This document shows positions 20,421 to 29,400 of a stretch of DNA of 64,000 nucleotides, piece by piece. The stretch spans positions 1 through 64,000 of the forward strand of contig CANBAL010000005.1 in assembly GCA_947366545.1 (NCBI GenBank), read 5' to 3'. The notes under the pieces are model-generated. The model was given only the letters and a program-made list of their open reading frames with translations, was not told the origin of the DNA and made no database searches. This stretch comes from an uncultured Clostridia bacterium. GTDB taxonomy: Bacteria > Bacillota > Clostridia > Christensenellales > UBA1242. How positions within the stretch are numbered: position 1 is the stretch's first letter; every line of letters starts with the position of its first letter. Position numbers and translations under genes: made by a program.

Positions 20421-21119
20421 ATGGATAAATTAAATGTTTTGTATGAAGATAATCAGGTGATTGTGGTGGTGAAGCCACAGAATATGCCTTCGCAGGCTGA
20501 CGAGAGCGGTGATATGGACCTATTAACCCTCGTTAAAGCGTATGTGAAAGAAAAATATAACAAGCAAGGCGAGGCCTTTATCGGCCTTGTGCATAGGTTG
20601 GATAGACCCACTGGCGGGATTATGGTGTTTGCAAGAAACTCAAAATCAGCAAGCAGACTTTCCGCGCAACTTGCCTCTCACGAGATGAAAAAAACATATT
20701 ATGCGGTAACGAACGGCGTGCCACAAATAAAGTCGGGTAGTCTTGTAAATTATCTTAAGAAGGATGAGAAAGAAAACATTGTTAAGATTGTCCCTCAGTC
20801 AGAGCAAGGCGTGAAGAAAGCCGAACTTAACTACAAAGTTTTGCAGTCAAATGAGAAAGACGCACTTGTTGAGGTGAACATTCTTACCGGTAGAAGTCAC
20901 CAAATCCGTGTGCAATTTGCAGGAATTGGATGCCCACTTTTTGGCGATAATAAGTACGGCAAAGATAAAACCCGTGCAAGCCGTAATCTTGGACTTTGGG
21001 CAGGAAAACTTGAATTTACCCACCCAGTAAGCAAGCAAAAAATGTTTTTCGCTTGCCCTCCAGATTTAGCGAGCGAGCCATGGAATAAATACTATATGGA
21101 AAAATATTTTATTAGATAG
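20421..21119 (+). CDS. RluA-family pseudouridine synthase
   Basis: GLVHRLDRPTGGIMVFARNSKSASRLS; LTGRSHQIRVQFA. Confidence 0.92.
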   Translation: MDKLNVLYEDNQVIVVVKPQNMPSQADESGDMDLLTLVKAYVKEKYNKQGEAFIGLVHRLDRPTGGIMVFARNSKSASRLSAQLASHEMKKTYYAVTNGVPQIKSGSLVNYLKKDEKENIVKIVPQSEQGVKKAELNYKVLQSNEKDALVEVNILTGRSHQIRVQFAGIGCPLFGDNKYGKDKTRASRNLGLWAGKLEFTHPVSKQKMFFACPPDLASEPWNKYYMEKYFIR

Positions 21120-21128
21120 GGGGCTTAA

Positions 21129-22892
21129 ATGAAAACAAGAAGTCAAATTCCAGACAAATACAAATGGGACTTATCATATTTTTGCAAGAGCGATGAAGAG
21201 TTTGAAGAAAAGTTTTCAAAGGCTGAAAAAATGCTGGAGAAAGGTGACAAATTCAAGGGCAAACTTAAAGACAAGAAAGAGCTTCTTGCCTTACTTAAAT
21301 ATGAAAGAGAGTTTGATGAACTTGTAAGCCCTTTTGTTTTTTATTATCACAATGTACGGAATGTAGACTTGTCAAATTCTCAGGTTGCGGAAAAAGTGGC
21401 AAGATGCAACAACCTTCTTACAAAATATAGTCAAAAGATGAGTTATGTGCATCCAGAAATGTCAAAGTTTAGTGATAAATATTTGGATGAACTTATTGCT
21501 GACCCAAAATTGAAAGATTATGACTATTCCTTCCGCCAAATCAAGAAACACAAAAAGCACGCACTAAGTGAAAGCGATGCAAAACTGATGGCGGGAATAA
21601 ACTTTGCGAACTTTGATGATATTTTTTCACTTTTCAGTGATGTTGGTTTGAAATATGAGGATGCTGTAGACAGCAAAGGTAAGAAGCATGAACTTACTGA
21701 TGCCTCTCGCTCTATTTACATGGAAAGTAAGGATGAGGTTTTAAGAAAATCTGCGTCACTTAACACACATAAAGCCTATGGGCAGTTTATAGACTTTTTA
21801 AGTGAGAACTATATCTGCGAGGTAAAGAAAGAGGTTTTTGGTGCAAGGGCAGCGAGGTATGACAGCACAATAGAGGACTATCTTGATGATGAAGACGTCA
21901 GCCGCAAAATATATGATATGCTGACAAAGAAGGTGAACGAAAACATTCCTCTTATCAACGAATTTTTCTCTTTGAAGAAGAAAAAACTTGGACTTAAAAC
22001 CCTTCATAATTATGACTTGTTTGTACCTGTTGGCAAGGCGAGTGCGAAAAAGTATTCCTTTGAGGAAGGGCTTGAAACAATAAAAAAAGCACTTTCCGTG
22101 CTTGGCGAGGATTATGTAGAGGAACTTGATAACACCTTTAAGGAAAGACGAATAGACGCTTGTCCAAGTCAAAACAAACGCTCTGGTGCTTATGAAAACG
22201 CAATTTATGGCTATAGCCCAGTGGTGCTGACAAATTATGTAGGCAATCTATCCTCCGTGTCAACCTTGGCACATGAACTTGGTCATGCTATGCAGTCATA
22301 TTATTCAAACAAGTGTCAGCCACGCGAAAAAGCAGGGTATCCTATCTTTTTGGCGGAGATTGCAAGCACAACAAATGAACTATTACTTTCAAACTATCTT
22401 TTATCGGCACTTCCTGAGAAAGAAAAGTTGAATATACTAGATGACTTACTTGCAGGAGTGCAGTCAACAATATTTAGACAGATGATGTTCTCCGAATTTG
22501 AAAAATATGCTATTGAAGAAATTGAGGGTGATAGGACACTCGACAAAGATAAACTATGCGGAAAGTATTTTGAACTTTGTAAGAAGTATATGCCTCGCCT
22601 TAGCCTACTACCTGAACTTAGGTATGAATGGGCAAGGGTGCCACATTTCTTTATGGGATTTTATGTATACAAATATGCTATCGGTATGATTTGTGCATTG
22701 AACTTTTCAAGTCGAATACTTGCAGGGGAAGAGGGGATTATAGAAAAGTACAAGGGTTACCTCTCTGCTGGTGGTAGCAAAACGCCAAATGAGATTTTAA
22801 AGGATGCGGGTTGTGACCTTGAAGATGAGAAAACCTATGACCGCGCTTTTGAACTTGTAAAGAAATATATTAAGGATTATAAAAATTTATAA
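21129..22892 (+). CDS. pepF: Oligoendopeptidase F (M3B)
   Basis: STLAHELGHAMQSYYSN zinc motif; full-length M3 architecture. Confidence 0.95.
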   Translation: MKTRSQIPDKYKWDLSYFCKSDEEFEEKFSKAEKMLEKGDKFKGKLKDKKELLALLKYEREFDELVSPFVFYYHNVRNVDLSNSQVAEKVARCNNLLTKYSQKMSYVHPEMSKFSDKYLDELIADPKLKDYDYSFRQIKKHKKHALSESDAKLMAGINFANFDDIFSLFSDVGLKYEDAVDSKGKKHELTDASRSIYMESKDEVLRKSASLNTHKAYGQFIDFLSENYICEVKKEVFGARAARYDSTIEDYLDDEDVSRKIYDMLTKKVNENIPLINEFFSLKKKKLGLKTLHNYDLFVPVGKASAKKYSFEEGLETIKKALSVLGEDYVEELDNTFKERRIDACPSQNKRSGAYENAIYGYSPVVLTNYVGNLSSVSTLAHELGHAMQSYYSNKCQPREKAGYPIFLAEIASTTNELLLSNYLLSALPEKEKLNILDDLLAGVQSTIFRQMMFSEFEKYAIEEIEGDRTLDKDKLCGKYFELCKKYMPRLSLLPELRYEWARVPHFFMGFYVYKYAIGMICALNFSSRILAGEEGIIEKYKGYLSAGGSKTPNEILKDAGCDLEDEKTYDRAFELVKKYIKDYKNL

Positions 22893-22918
22893 AAAAGAGG
22901 CTTAGCCTCTTTTTATTT
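22893..22918. terminator. Rho-independent terminator
   Basis: AAAAAGAGGC-tta-GCCTCTTTTT. Confidence 0.8.
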
Positions 22919-23122
22919 TTAATCTTCAAGTCCTGCCATATAACCAAGCGATACTTTAAAATACTTGGCAAGGGTAATAACTGCACCAAGTTTGGGTTCG
23001 CGTTTGTCAAGTTCCCAAAGTCCTATTGCTGATCTTGTAAGTCCAGTTTCTTGTTCTAATTGTGTTTGTGTTAAACCTTTTTCTTCTCTTAATTCTTTAA
23101 GTCTTTCGCTAAATTTGCTCAT
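22919..23122 (-). CDS. XRE-family HTH regulator, 67 aa
   Basis: LKELREEKGLTQTQLEQETGLTRSAIGLWELDKREPKLGAVITLAKYFKVSLGYMAGLED. Confidence 0.92.
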   Translation of the reverse strand: MSKFSERLKELREEKGLTQTQLEQETGLTRSAIGLWELDKREPKLGAVITLAKYFKVSLGYMAGLED

Positions 23123-23146
23123 AAGTTTCCTCCTTTATAATATTTT

Positions 23147-23218
23147 ACTACAATTGTCGCATAAATACTTGACACGCGACAATTGTCGCGTTTATAATAA
23201 TTGTGCGACAATTGTCGC
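23147..23218. promoter_or_regulatory. Three-operator divergent control region (GCGACAATTGTCGC x3) with sigma-A promoter TTGACA(23169)-18-TATAAT(23193)
   Basis: Op1 23147-23160 (12/14), Op2 23175-23190 (perfect CGCGACAATTGTCGCG), Op3 23205-23218 (perfect); centres 29 bp apart. Confidence 0.85.
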
Positions 23219-23235
23219 TGAGAGGAGGTGAAAAA

Positions 23236-23472
23236 ATGAACAATATAAGTAAAGTAATAGATATTCTATATCGGGCGTATGAAGAGAAGTATACGGGGAA
23301 AAGAGTGAAGGTGGAGGGATTTAGCGAAAGTTATAAAAAGTTGTGTACTATGCTTAATCGTGAACAAAGAGAAGCTTTACAGGAATATGAAGGTTTTGAT
23401 GTTGAATTACTGATTGAAAGTCAAAAACAAGTAATTCAAATTATGCTTGAACTCATGTGTCCAGAATATTAA
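23236..23472 (+). CDS. Hypothetical small protein divergent from XRE repressor, 78 aa
   Basis: ATG 23236 follows SD 'gagaggaggtg'; the listed GTG start at 23203 overlaps Op3 and is unlikely. Confidence 0.75.
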   Translation: MNNISKVIDILYRAYEEKYTGKRVKVEGFSESYKKLCTMLNREQREALQEYEGFDVELLIESQKQVIQIMLELMCPEY

Positions 23473-23501
23473 AAAGACTGCCACTAAGGCAGTCTTTTTT
23501 T
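23473..23501. terminator. Rho-independent terminator
   Basis: AAAAAGACTGCC-actaa-GGCAGTCTTTTTT. Confidence 0.85.
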
Positions 23502-23742
23502 AGCAACAATTTTTTGCTAACAGCATGCCAGCGAGGAAATACACCGCTGAGCATGGGATTTGAATATTGAGGTTTCCGCAATTTCCGCAAGTGGAGTTGC
23601 AAGGTGGGAAGGAAATAGGTGGAAATGGCATTGGTGGGAAAGGCGGAAAGAAAGGTGGGTTGTCACAACCACAGTGAGGGGGATTATGACAGCCACGAAG
23701 GTCGACAAAACAACCTTGTCGATAATGACAGTTATTACACAT
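23500..23742 (-). CDS. Small Cys/Pro-rich protein (80 aa)
   Basis: ORF 23500-23760; second ATG preceded by AAAGGAGG; MCNNCHYRQGCFVDLRGCHNPPHCGCDNPPFFPPFPPMPFPPISFPPCNSTCGNCGN. Confidence 0.7.
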   Translation of the reverse strand: MCNNCHYRQGCFVDLRGCHNPPHCGCDNPPFFPPFPPMPFPPISFPPCNSTCGNCGNLNIQIPCSAVYFLAGMLLAKNCC

Positions 23743-23791
23743 ATATGCCTCCTTTAGCATTTATTGTGGCTCCAGTTAATAAATTAGTAAT

Positions 23792-24793
23792 GTGAAAAAG
23801 TCTTTCCTTGCATTTTTAATTACAATAGGTACTGTTATAGGGTCAGGGTTTTTGAGTGGTAAAGAAATAGTTGTCTTTTTTTCACGGTTTGGCAAGTTTT
23901 CTTACCTGTGTATAGTCCTTGCTTTTTTCTTGTTTTGGGGGCTTTTCTACTTTATGTTTAATGCAGGGGAAAAGGCACTTGAGCGGCTACAAAAATCCAA
24001 GTTATCTTCCTTTTTAAACATTGCCATTTGTCTAACACTTTCCTCTGCCATGTTTGCAGGCTCTTTTGAAAGCGTAGCATTTGCAGGTAATTTTTTCGGA
24101 TTTCTTATTATGGCAGTGGTGGTAGGAATTTGTTTTTATGTCACAAAGCACGGCCTTGGTGTACTTGAAAAGATTAATGTTATTCTTGTGCCTATAATGG
24201 TTGTAATAATTTTGCTTTGTGAAAGTCCACTATTAAACTTTAACAGCCTTTTAGACTATTCAAGTTCCATTAAGTATGCAGGACTTTTTTATTCTGTTTT
24301 CTATGTCCTGCTCAATGCCTCAAACTCGGGGGTGCTTCTTGCTCATCTTGGGGGAGGGCTTACAAAAAGACAAAAAGCACGAGTAAGTTTTTTCTCTGCA
24401 CTCGTACTTTGTCTTATCTTGCTTCTCACAAACAGCGTACTACTTGCAAACAGCGGCGCGTTTGGTGAAGACATGCCTCTTCTTTCTCTATTTACAGGCT
24501 CGAAGAGGATTTTAATGCAAATTGTCATCTTATTTGGCTGTGTTACCACACTTTTTTCACTTGTCTTTACACTTTCTCGCTCTCTTGGAGGGCGAATTAA
24601 AAGCGAGCTAGTGAAAGATATAGTTTGTGTCGTTACACCTTTTGCCATAAGTTTTGTTGGCTTTGGCAGTATTGTGGCATATTTGTATCCTATTTCAAGC
24701 GTGCTTGGAGGGGCACTACTTTTTGATTTATTTTTGTTGCCGTCTCTCAAGCAGGCTTACAAGTCCATACATTCCCGCCGCAAGCAGACATAA
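23792..24793 (+). CDS. YkvI-family multi-TM membrane transporter-like protein (GTG start)
   Basis: About 10 hydrophobic segments; LAFLITIGTVIGSGFLSGKEIVVFFSRFGKFSYL typical of the YkvI family. Confidence 0.75.
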   Translation: MKKSFLAFLITIGTVIGSGFLSGKEIVVFFSRFGKFSYLCIVLAFFLFWGLFYFMFNAGEKALERLQKSKLSSFLNIAICLTLSSAMFAGSFESVAFAGNFFGFLIMAVVVGICFYVTKHGLGVLEKINVILVPIMVVIILLCESPLLNFNSLLDYSSSIKYAGLFYSVFYVLLNASNSGVLLAHLGGGLTKRQKARVSFFSALVLCLILLLTNSVLLANSGAFGEDMPLLSLFTGSKRILMQIVILFGCVTTLFSLVFTLSRSLGGRIKSELVKDIVCVVTPFAISFVGFGSIVAYLYPISSVLGGALLFDLFLLPSLKQAYKSIHSRRKQT

Positions 24794-25531
24794 CAGGGCA
24801 ATACTTGTCATTACAACATCAAGTTTTAGCATTTGACTGCCATAGTTTATAAGGTAGCCAAGTCCGGCTTTGCTTGAAAGGTATTCACCCATCACCGTGC
24901 CAACCCATGCCATTCCAACATTGATTTTCAGTACTGAAATGAACTCGGGCAGGGCACTTGGCAGCACTAATTTTGTAAGTATCTGCCATTTGTTTGCTCG
25001 CATTGATTTCATGAGAAGCATTTTATCTTGGTCACATGAAATGAATGCATTAAGCATGGAAATTATGGTTATGACAAGGCATATTAGTACGCACATGACA
25101 ACAGTGGCCGAAGTGCCTGAGCCTACCCAGAAGATAATCATAGGGCCGAGTGCTATTTTTGGCAAACTGTTTAGTATGATAAGGTAGGGCTCCATAATAC
25201 GCCGAAGTTTTTCACTCCACCAAAGCATGATTGCAATGGCGACGCCAAGCACTATTGCGATGACGAAACCGATGATTGTTTCATACAAAGAGGTCCAGAT
25301 ATGAAGGAAAAGGTTTCCATTCACGGCAAGGTCAGCAAGGGTTGTAGCAATTCTGGAAGGGCTTGAGAAGAAGAATGGGTCTATCGCGCCAGTAGCGGCA
25401 AGAAGTTCCCATAATCCTAAGAAAAGCACGAAAAGTGTTATTTGCCAAAAAATGACGATAATTTTATCTTTTCTCAGCCTTTTTAAGTATTTTTCATGGG
25501 CTTTTGATAGATTGTGTTGTTTCTTTTTCAT
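24728..25531 (-). CDS. ABC transporter permease (SsuC/TauC/ThiX-like)
   Basis: LWELLAATGAIDPFFFSSPSRI, SLYETIIGFVIAIVLGVAIAI, LNSLPKIALGPMIIFWVGSG, VGTVMGEYLSSKAGLGYLI. Confidence 0.92.
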   Translation of the reverse strand: MKKKQHNLSKAHEKYLKRLRKDKIIVIFWQITLFVLFLGLWELLAATGAIDPFFFSSPSRIATTLADLAVNGNLFLHIWTSLYETIIGFVIAIVLGVAIAIMLWWSEKLRRIMEPYLIILNSLPKIALGPMIIFWVGSGTSATVVMCVLICLVITIISMLNAFISCDQDKMLLMKSMRANKWQILTKLVLPSALPEFISVLKINVGMAWVGTVMGEYLSSKAGLGYLINYGSQMLKLDVVMTSIALLCLLAAGMYGLVSLLERRQQK

Positions 25532-26285
25532 TGGTAAGATTTCTCCATATCATTTCAAAATGCTTGCCAAAATCTTTATCCTCGCGTTTTGCAAGCGGGG
25601 TGGAGCCGGAAAGGTCTAAATCAACCACCTCTTTCACCGTGGCTGGACGGTAACTTAAAATGACAATTCTGTCTGATAAAGATATCGCTTCCGAGATGTC
25701 GTGTGTGACTAATAGTGCGGTTTTCTTTTCTTTCTTAATGATGTCGTATACATCATCGCAAACCTTTAATCTAGTCTGAAAGTCCAGTGCTGAAAACGGC
25801 TCGTCAAGAAGTAGTAAATTTGGCTCAAGAACGAGGGTGCGAATAAGTGCCACCCTTTGTCTCATACCTCCGCTTAGCGTGCGAGGTTTTTTATTTTTGA
25901 AGCCGTAGAGGTCGTATTTTTTTAAGAGTTCTTCTGCAAGGGCAATTTTTTTAGGGTCTTTATTTTTCTTTTGTACTTCCAGCCCAAGCATGATGTTTTG
26001 CCAGATGGTACGCCATTCAAAAAGATGATCGCGTTGGAACATATAGCCTATACGAGGGTCATTTTTTGCAATAGGTTTTCCCTGCAAATTTATCTGTCCG
26101 CTCGTTGCTTCAAGTAGTCCTGCGGTAAGGGACAGGATTGTTGTTTTTCCACAACCGCTTGGTCCAACTATGGAGGCAAATTGCAATTCATCTATTTCAA
26201 ATGAAACATTATTAAGGGCATGGATTTCATGCTCTTTTGTCTGATAAAAGTAGGTTACATCTTTAAACTCTAAAAATTTTTCCAT
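25494..26285 (-). CDS. ABC transporter ATP-binding protein (SsuB/TauB-like)
   Basis: GPSGCGKTTIL, RTLSGGMRQRVALIRTLVLEPNLLLLDEPFSALD. Confidence 0.95.
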   Translation of the reverse strand: MEKFLEFKDVTYFYQTKEHEIHALNNVSFEIDELQFASIVGPSGCGKTTILSLTAGLLEATSGQINLQGKPIAKNDPRIGYMFQRDHLFEWRTIWQNIMLGLEVQKKNKDPKKIALAEELLKKYDLYGFKNKKPRTLSGGMRQRVALIRTLVLEPNLLLLDEPFSALDFQTRLKVCDDVYDIIKKEKKTALLVTHDISEAISLSDRIVILSYRPATVKEVVDLDLSGSTPLAKREDKDFGKHFEMIWRNLTNEKETTQSIKSP

Positions 26286-26365
26286 TTGAATTACCTCTAC
26301 ATTACCATTCTATAAATTTATTTTTCTTTTGTTACACTCTCGGCAAAAATTTTTGGCACAGATTA

Positions 26366-26394
26366 TTGCAAAGGTAAAAAAGCGGGTTTACAAT
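26366..26394 (+). promoter_or_regulatory. Candidate promoter of capsid operon
   Basis: TTGCAA - 17 bp - TACAAT. Confidence 0.5.
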
Positions 26395-26426
26395 TTGGGT
26401 ACAAGCCGGCGGAAAGGAGGGCAGAA

Positions 26427-26726
26427 GTGGATGAAGAAGAGGAAGAGATAAAGAAAGCATTACTAAAAAAAGCCCTAGGGTACATGGCGGACGAGGTGGT
26501 TGAAGAATATGTGATGGGGGAGGACGGAGAGGAAAAACTTGCGAAGCGCAAGGTGACAAAAAAGCATGTCAGTCCTGACATTTCTGCAATTCGGGTCTTC
26601 CTAGAACGATATGACACCGACCTGTCCAGCCAGATAAAAAATATGACGGATGAAGAACTTTATGCAGAAAAGGCAAAACTCATCAAACTATTAAAGGAGG
26701 AATATGATGGAGATTTATCAGTGTAA
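26427..26726 (+). CDS. Terminase-small-subunit-like C-terminal fragment (no N-terminal HTH), 99 aa; GTG start
   Basis: SD aaaggaggg; KKALGYMADEVVEEYVMGEDGEEKLAKRKVTKKHVSPDISAIRVFLERY resembles the C-terminal half of Firmicutes phage TerS proteins. Confidence 0.5.
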   Translation: MDEEEEEIKKALLKKALGYMADEVVEEYVMGEDGEEKLAKRKVTKKHVSPDISAIRVFLERYDTDLSSQIKNMTDEELYAEKAKLIKLLKEEYDGDLSV

Positions 26727-26928
26727 ACAAAAGGTAAAGTGCGATTTTGCAGGTTGCAAAAATGTTGCAGATTACTCACTCGTCAAAAGCGGACTTCTAA
26801 GGCGAGATATCTGCTTATGCGAAGAGTGCATGCAGGAAATATATGAATGCATTTCAAAAGTTAGGGTGCCTAAGGCACTTGAAAGTCCATTTAAATTAAA
26901 TAAGAGGTTGAAGAAAGATGAAAAGTAA
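26704..26928 (+). CDS. Small Cys-rich (zinc-binding-like) phage-associated protein, 74 aa
   Basis: CDFAGC...CLCEEC motif; SD aaaggaggaat. Confidence 0.6.
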   Translation: MMEIYQCKQKVKCDFAGCKNVADYSLVKSGLLRRDICLCEECMQEIYECISKVRVPKALESPFKLNKRLKKDEK

Positions 26929-28771
26929 AGAAAACAAATTAGTAGAAGAAGTGATAGAGGATTTTAAAGCAAGGTCACTTCAAAGAAAACCATTTGAAAT
27001 TTCGTGGCAGATAAATATGAATTTCCTTATGGGGAATCAGTATTGCAGTATCGGTTATGGCGGCGAAATTGAAGAAAGCGATAAAAGTTATTTTTGGCAG
27101 GAGCGTGAGGTGTTTAATCATATTGCACCTATATACGATGTAAGATGTGCCAAACTTTCAAAAGCCAGACCACACTTTGTGGTAGTGCCTGCAACCAATG
27201 ATGAGAGGGACAAGCAGGCGTCCAAGGTGTCTAAGAAGATACTTGACTCAGTGCAATATAAACTTGGCATGGAGAACTTAATTGAGCAGGCTATCAAGTG
27301 GAGCGAGGTTTGCGGAAGTGTTTTCTACAAAGTGACATGGAATGGCGAAAGGGGACAACTTATCGCAAAAGATGATGACGGACATGATATCCGTAGTGGA
27401 GAGGTTGAGGTTGAGGTAGTCAGTCCTTTTGAAATCTATCCCGATTCATCCACTCGTGAAAGTATCGAGGAGTGCGAAAGTATCATACACGCAAGAGTGC
27501 TTTCAGTAGAACAGATAAAACAAATGTATGGCATAGAGGTGGCTGGCAAAACAATTAACTGTTACAGCCTTGACAATGTGTCCTCAGGCCTTGGTGGACT
27601 TGGTTATACCGCCACCGCCACAAAACTTATAGAAGGTGCGCGTGCAAATAGTGGGCTTGTCCTTGAAAAGTATGTAAGGCCTAATGCGGAGTATCCAGAA
27701 GGCAGACTTATAATAGTCGCAGGTGAAAAACTTGTATATGACGGAAATTTACCATACCTATGCGGTGAAGATAAGACGAGAGATTTCCCTTTTGTAAGAC
27801 AGATAAGTTTGGAAAAGACGGGATGTTTTTGGGGTGGCAGTGTAATAGAAAGATTGATACCTGTACAAAGGGCATATAACGCTGTCAAGAACAGAAAGCA
27901 TGAGTTTATAAACCGCCTTACCCTTGGTGTGCTTAGCGTTGAGGACGGGTCGGTTGACCTTGATAATCTTGAAGATGAAGGTCTTTGCCCAGGAAAGGTG
28001 CTTGTATATAGGCAGGGGGCAAATGCACCAAGGTATTTAAATGGTGAGGCTTTGCCTTCTGGTTTTGCCGATGAGGAGGAAAAACTTCTTGATGAATTCA
28101 ATAGGGTGAGTGGGGTAAGTGACACCCTTGGCACTGACTATATGAATTCTAATATGAGTGGTACCGCACTTGAACTTATGATAGGACAGGATGAAGTGAG
28201 ATTAAATACCACTTCACATAGTATACAGGCGGCGGCCTTAAATGTAATGAAAAAGGTGCTTAGACTATATAAGCAGTACGCCCTTTTCCCTCGCCTTGCA
28301 AGAATAATTGGTGAGAATGGTGAGATAGAGGCATTCTATTTCTCCTCAAATGACATATCAAGTGACGATGTCATAATTGACGCTCAGGATGATTTGGGAG
28401 ATAGCATCACCACCAAACGCGAAATGGTATTTAATCTACTTAACGCGGGAGTGCTTTATGATGATGAGGGGAAACTCACAAACAGGATGAAGGGAAAAGT
28501 GTTGGAGATGCTTGGACTTGGGGCTTGGCAAAGCGCCCAAGATATACAAGAACTACACATAAAGAAAGCGGGAAATGAGAATTTGAAAATGCTTTCTGGG
28601 ATTAATGTAACTGTCAGCGAGATAGATGAGGATGATTTACATATCTCAGAGCATATTGCGTTCATGCTGGGCAGCGATTATGAAAACGCAAAACAAAAAA
28701 ATCCTAAACTTGAAGGAGTATTTTTAAATCATATTAAAGAACATAAAAAAGCAAAAAAATCGGAGGAGTAG
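26918..28771 (+). CDS. Phage portal protein (P22-like podovirus family)
   Basis: 617 aa; NFLMGNQY, EVFNHIAPIYDVRCAKLSKARP, VVSPFEIYPDS, FPFVRQISLEKTGCFWGGSVIERLIPVQRAYNAVKNR, SNMSGTALELMIGQDEVRL. Confidence 0.85.
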   Translation: MKSKENKLVEEVIEDFKARSLQRKPFEISWQINMNFLMGNQYCSIGYGGEIEESDKSYFWQEREVFNHIAPIYDVRCAKLSKARPHFVVVPATNDERDKQASKVSKKILDSVQYKLGMENLIEQAIKWSEVCGSVFYKVTWNGERGQLIAKDDDGHDIRSGEVEVEVVSPFEIYPDSSTRESIEECESIIHARVLSVEQIKQMYGIEVAGKTINCYSLDNVSSGLGGLGYTATATKLIEGARANSGLVLEKYVRPNAEYPEGRLIIVAGEKLVYDGNLPYLCGEDKTRDFPFVRQISLEKTGCFWGGSVIERLIPVQRAYNAVKNRKHEFINRLTLGVLSVEDGSVDLDNLEDEGLCPGKVLVYRQGANAPRYLNGEALPSGFADEEEKLLDEFNRVSGVSDTLGTDYMNSNMSGTALELMIGQDEVRLNTTSHSIQAAALNVMKKVLRLYKQYALFPRLARIIGENGEIEAFYFSSNDISSDDVIIDAQDDLGDSITTKREMVFNLLNAGVLYDDEGKLTNRMKGKVLEMLGLGAWQSAQDIQELHIKKAGNENLKMLSGINVTVSEIDEDDLHISEHIAFMLGSDYENAKQKNPKLEGVFLNHIKEHKKAKKSEE

Positions 28772-28774
28772 AAT

Positions 28775-29386
28775 ATGGAAGAAATCAGAGAACAACCAGT
28801 TAAGGAACCGACAGATGTTTCGATTGAAACGAGTGAGACGAGAGTTGTGAGTGAAACTGGCTCTCAAAATGACACGGCTCGACAAGCACAGCCCGAGCAA
28901 GGTGAATATGGCAAGTTTAAATCATTGGAGGCATTACTTTCTGCCTACACAAATTTAGAGGCCGAGTTTACCAAAAAGTGTCAAAGGCTTAGTCAACTTG
29001 AGAAAGAAAAAACAGGGGAAGGTGATATTGATGAAAAACTTTCCCAGTTCCTTTCAAAAAATGAGGAGGCTGGCTCTTATGCTGAGGAACTTAAAGAAAT
29101 TGTAAGCACCGAGGCAGAAACAGGGGAGTTCGATTCTGCACTTGCGAAGATAGTACTAAATCGCGTAGCGCAGAACAAAGTGGACGACCCTATGGTAAAT
29201 CGTTACATACTTTCTAGTGACGAATTGAAAAACAAGGTAATTGAAAATTATCTTAACGCTCTTAAGGAGCAAAAACCACCAGTTGTAATTTCTTCTCAAA
29301 AGGGTGAGAGGGTGTCAAGCACTATGCCTGACACTCCAACCTCACTATCTGAGGCAAAAAAAGTGGTGGAAAAAATGTTTAGTTAA
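28775..29386 (+). CDS. Putative phage scaffolding protein
   Basis: Acidic, helical, between portal and capsid genes; YGKFKSLEALLSAYTNLEAEFTKKCQRLSQLEKE. Confidence 0.65.
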   Translation: MEEIREQPVKEPTDVSIETSETRVVSETGSQNDTARQAQPEQGEYGKFKSLEALLSAYTNLEAEFTKKCQRLSQLEKEKTGEGDIDEKLSQFLSKNEEAGSYAEELKEIVSTEAETGEFDSALAKIVLNRVAQNKVDDPMVNRYILSSDELKNKVIENYLNALKEQKPPVVISSQKGERVSSTMPDTPTSLSEAKKVVEKMFS

Positions 29387-29400
29387 AAAAGGAGAAAATT

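Noticed and set aside
23147-23218. CRISPR-like repeat array
   Set aside because: The three repeats are 14-bp palindromes over a promoter next to an XRE gene; no spacers of CRISPR length and no cas genes.
26286-26426. TPP or other riboswitch upstream of the ABC transporter
   Set aside because: No recognisable conserved riboswitch core on the minus strand upstream of 26285.
27604-28134. 176-aa minus-strand ORF in portal gene
   Set aside because: Antisense to the portal ORF, which has clear phage family motifs and an SD.
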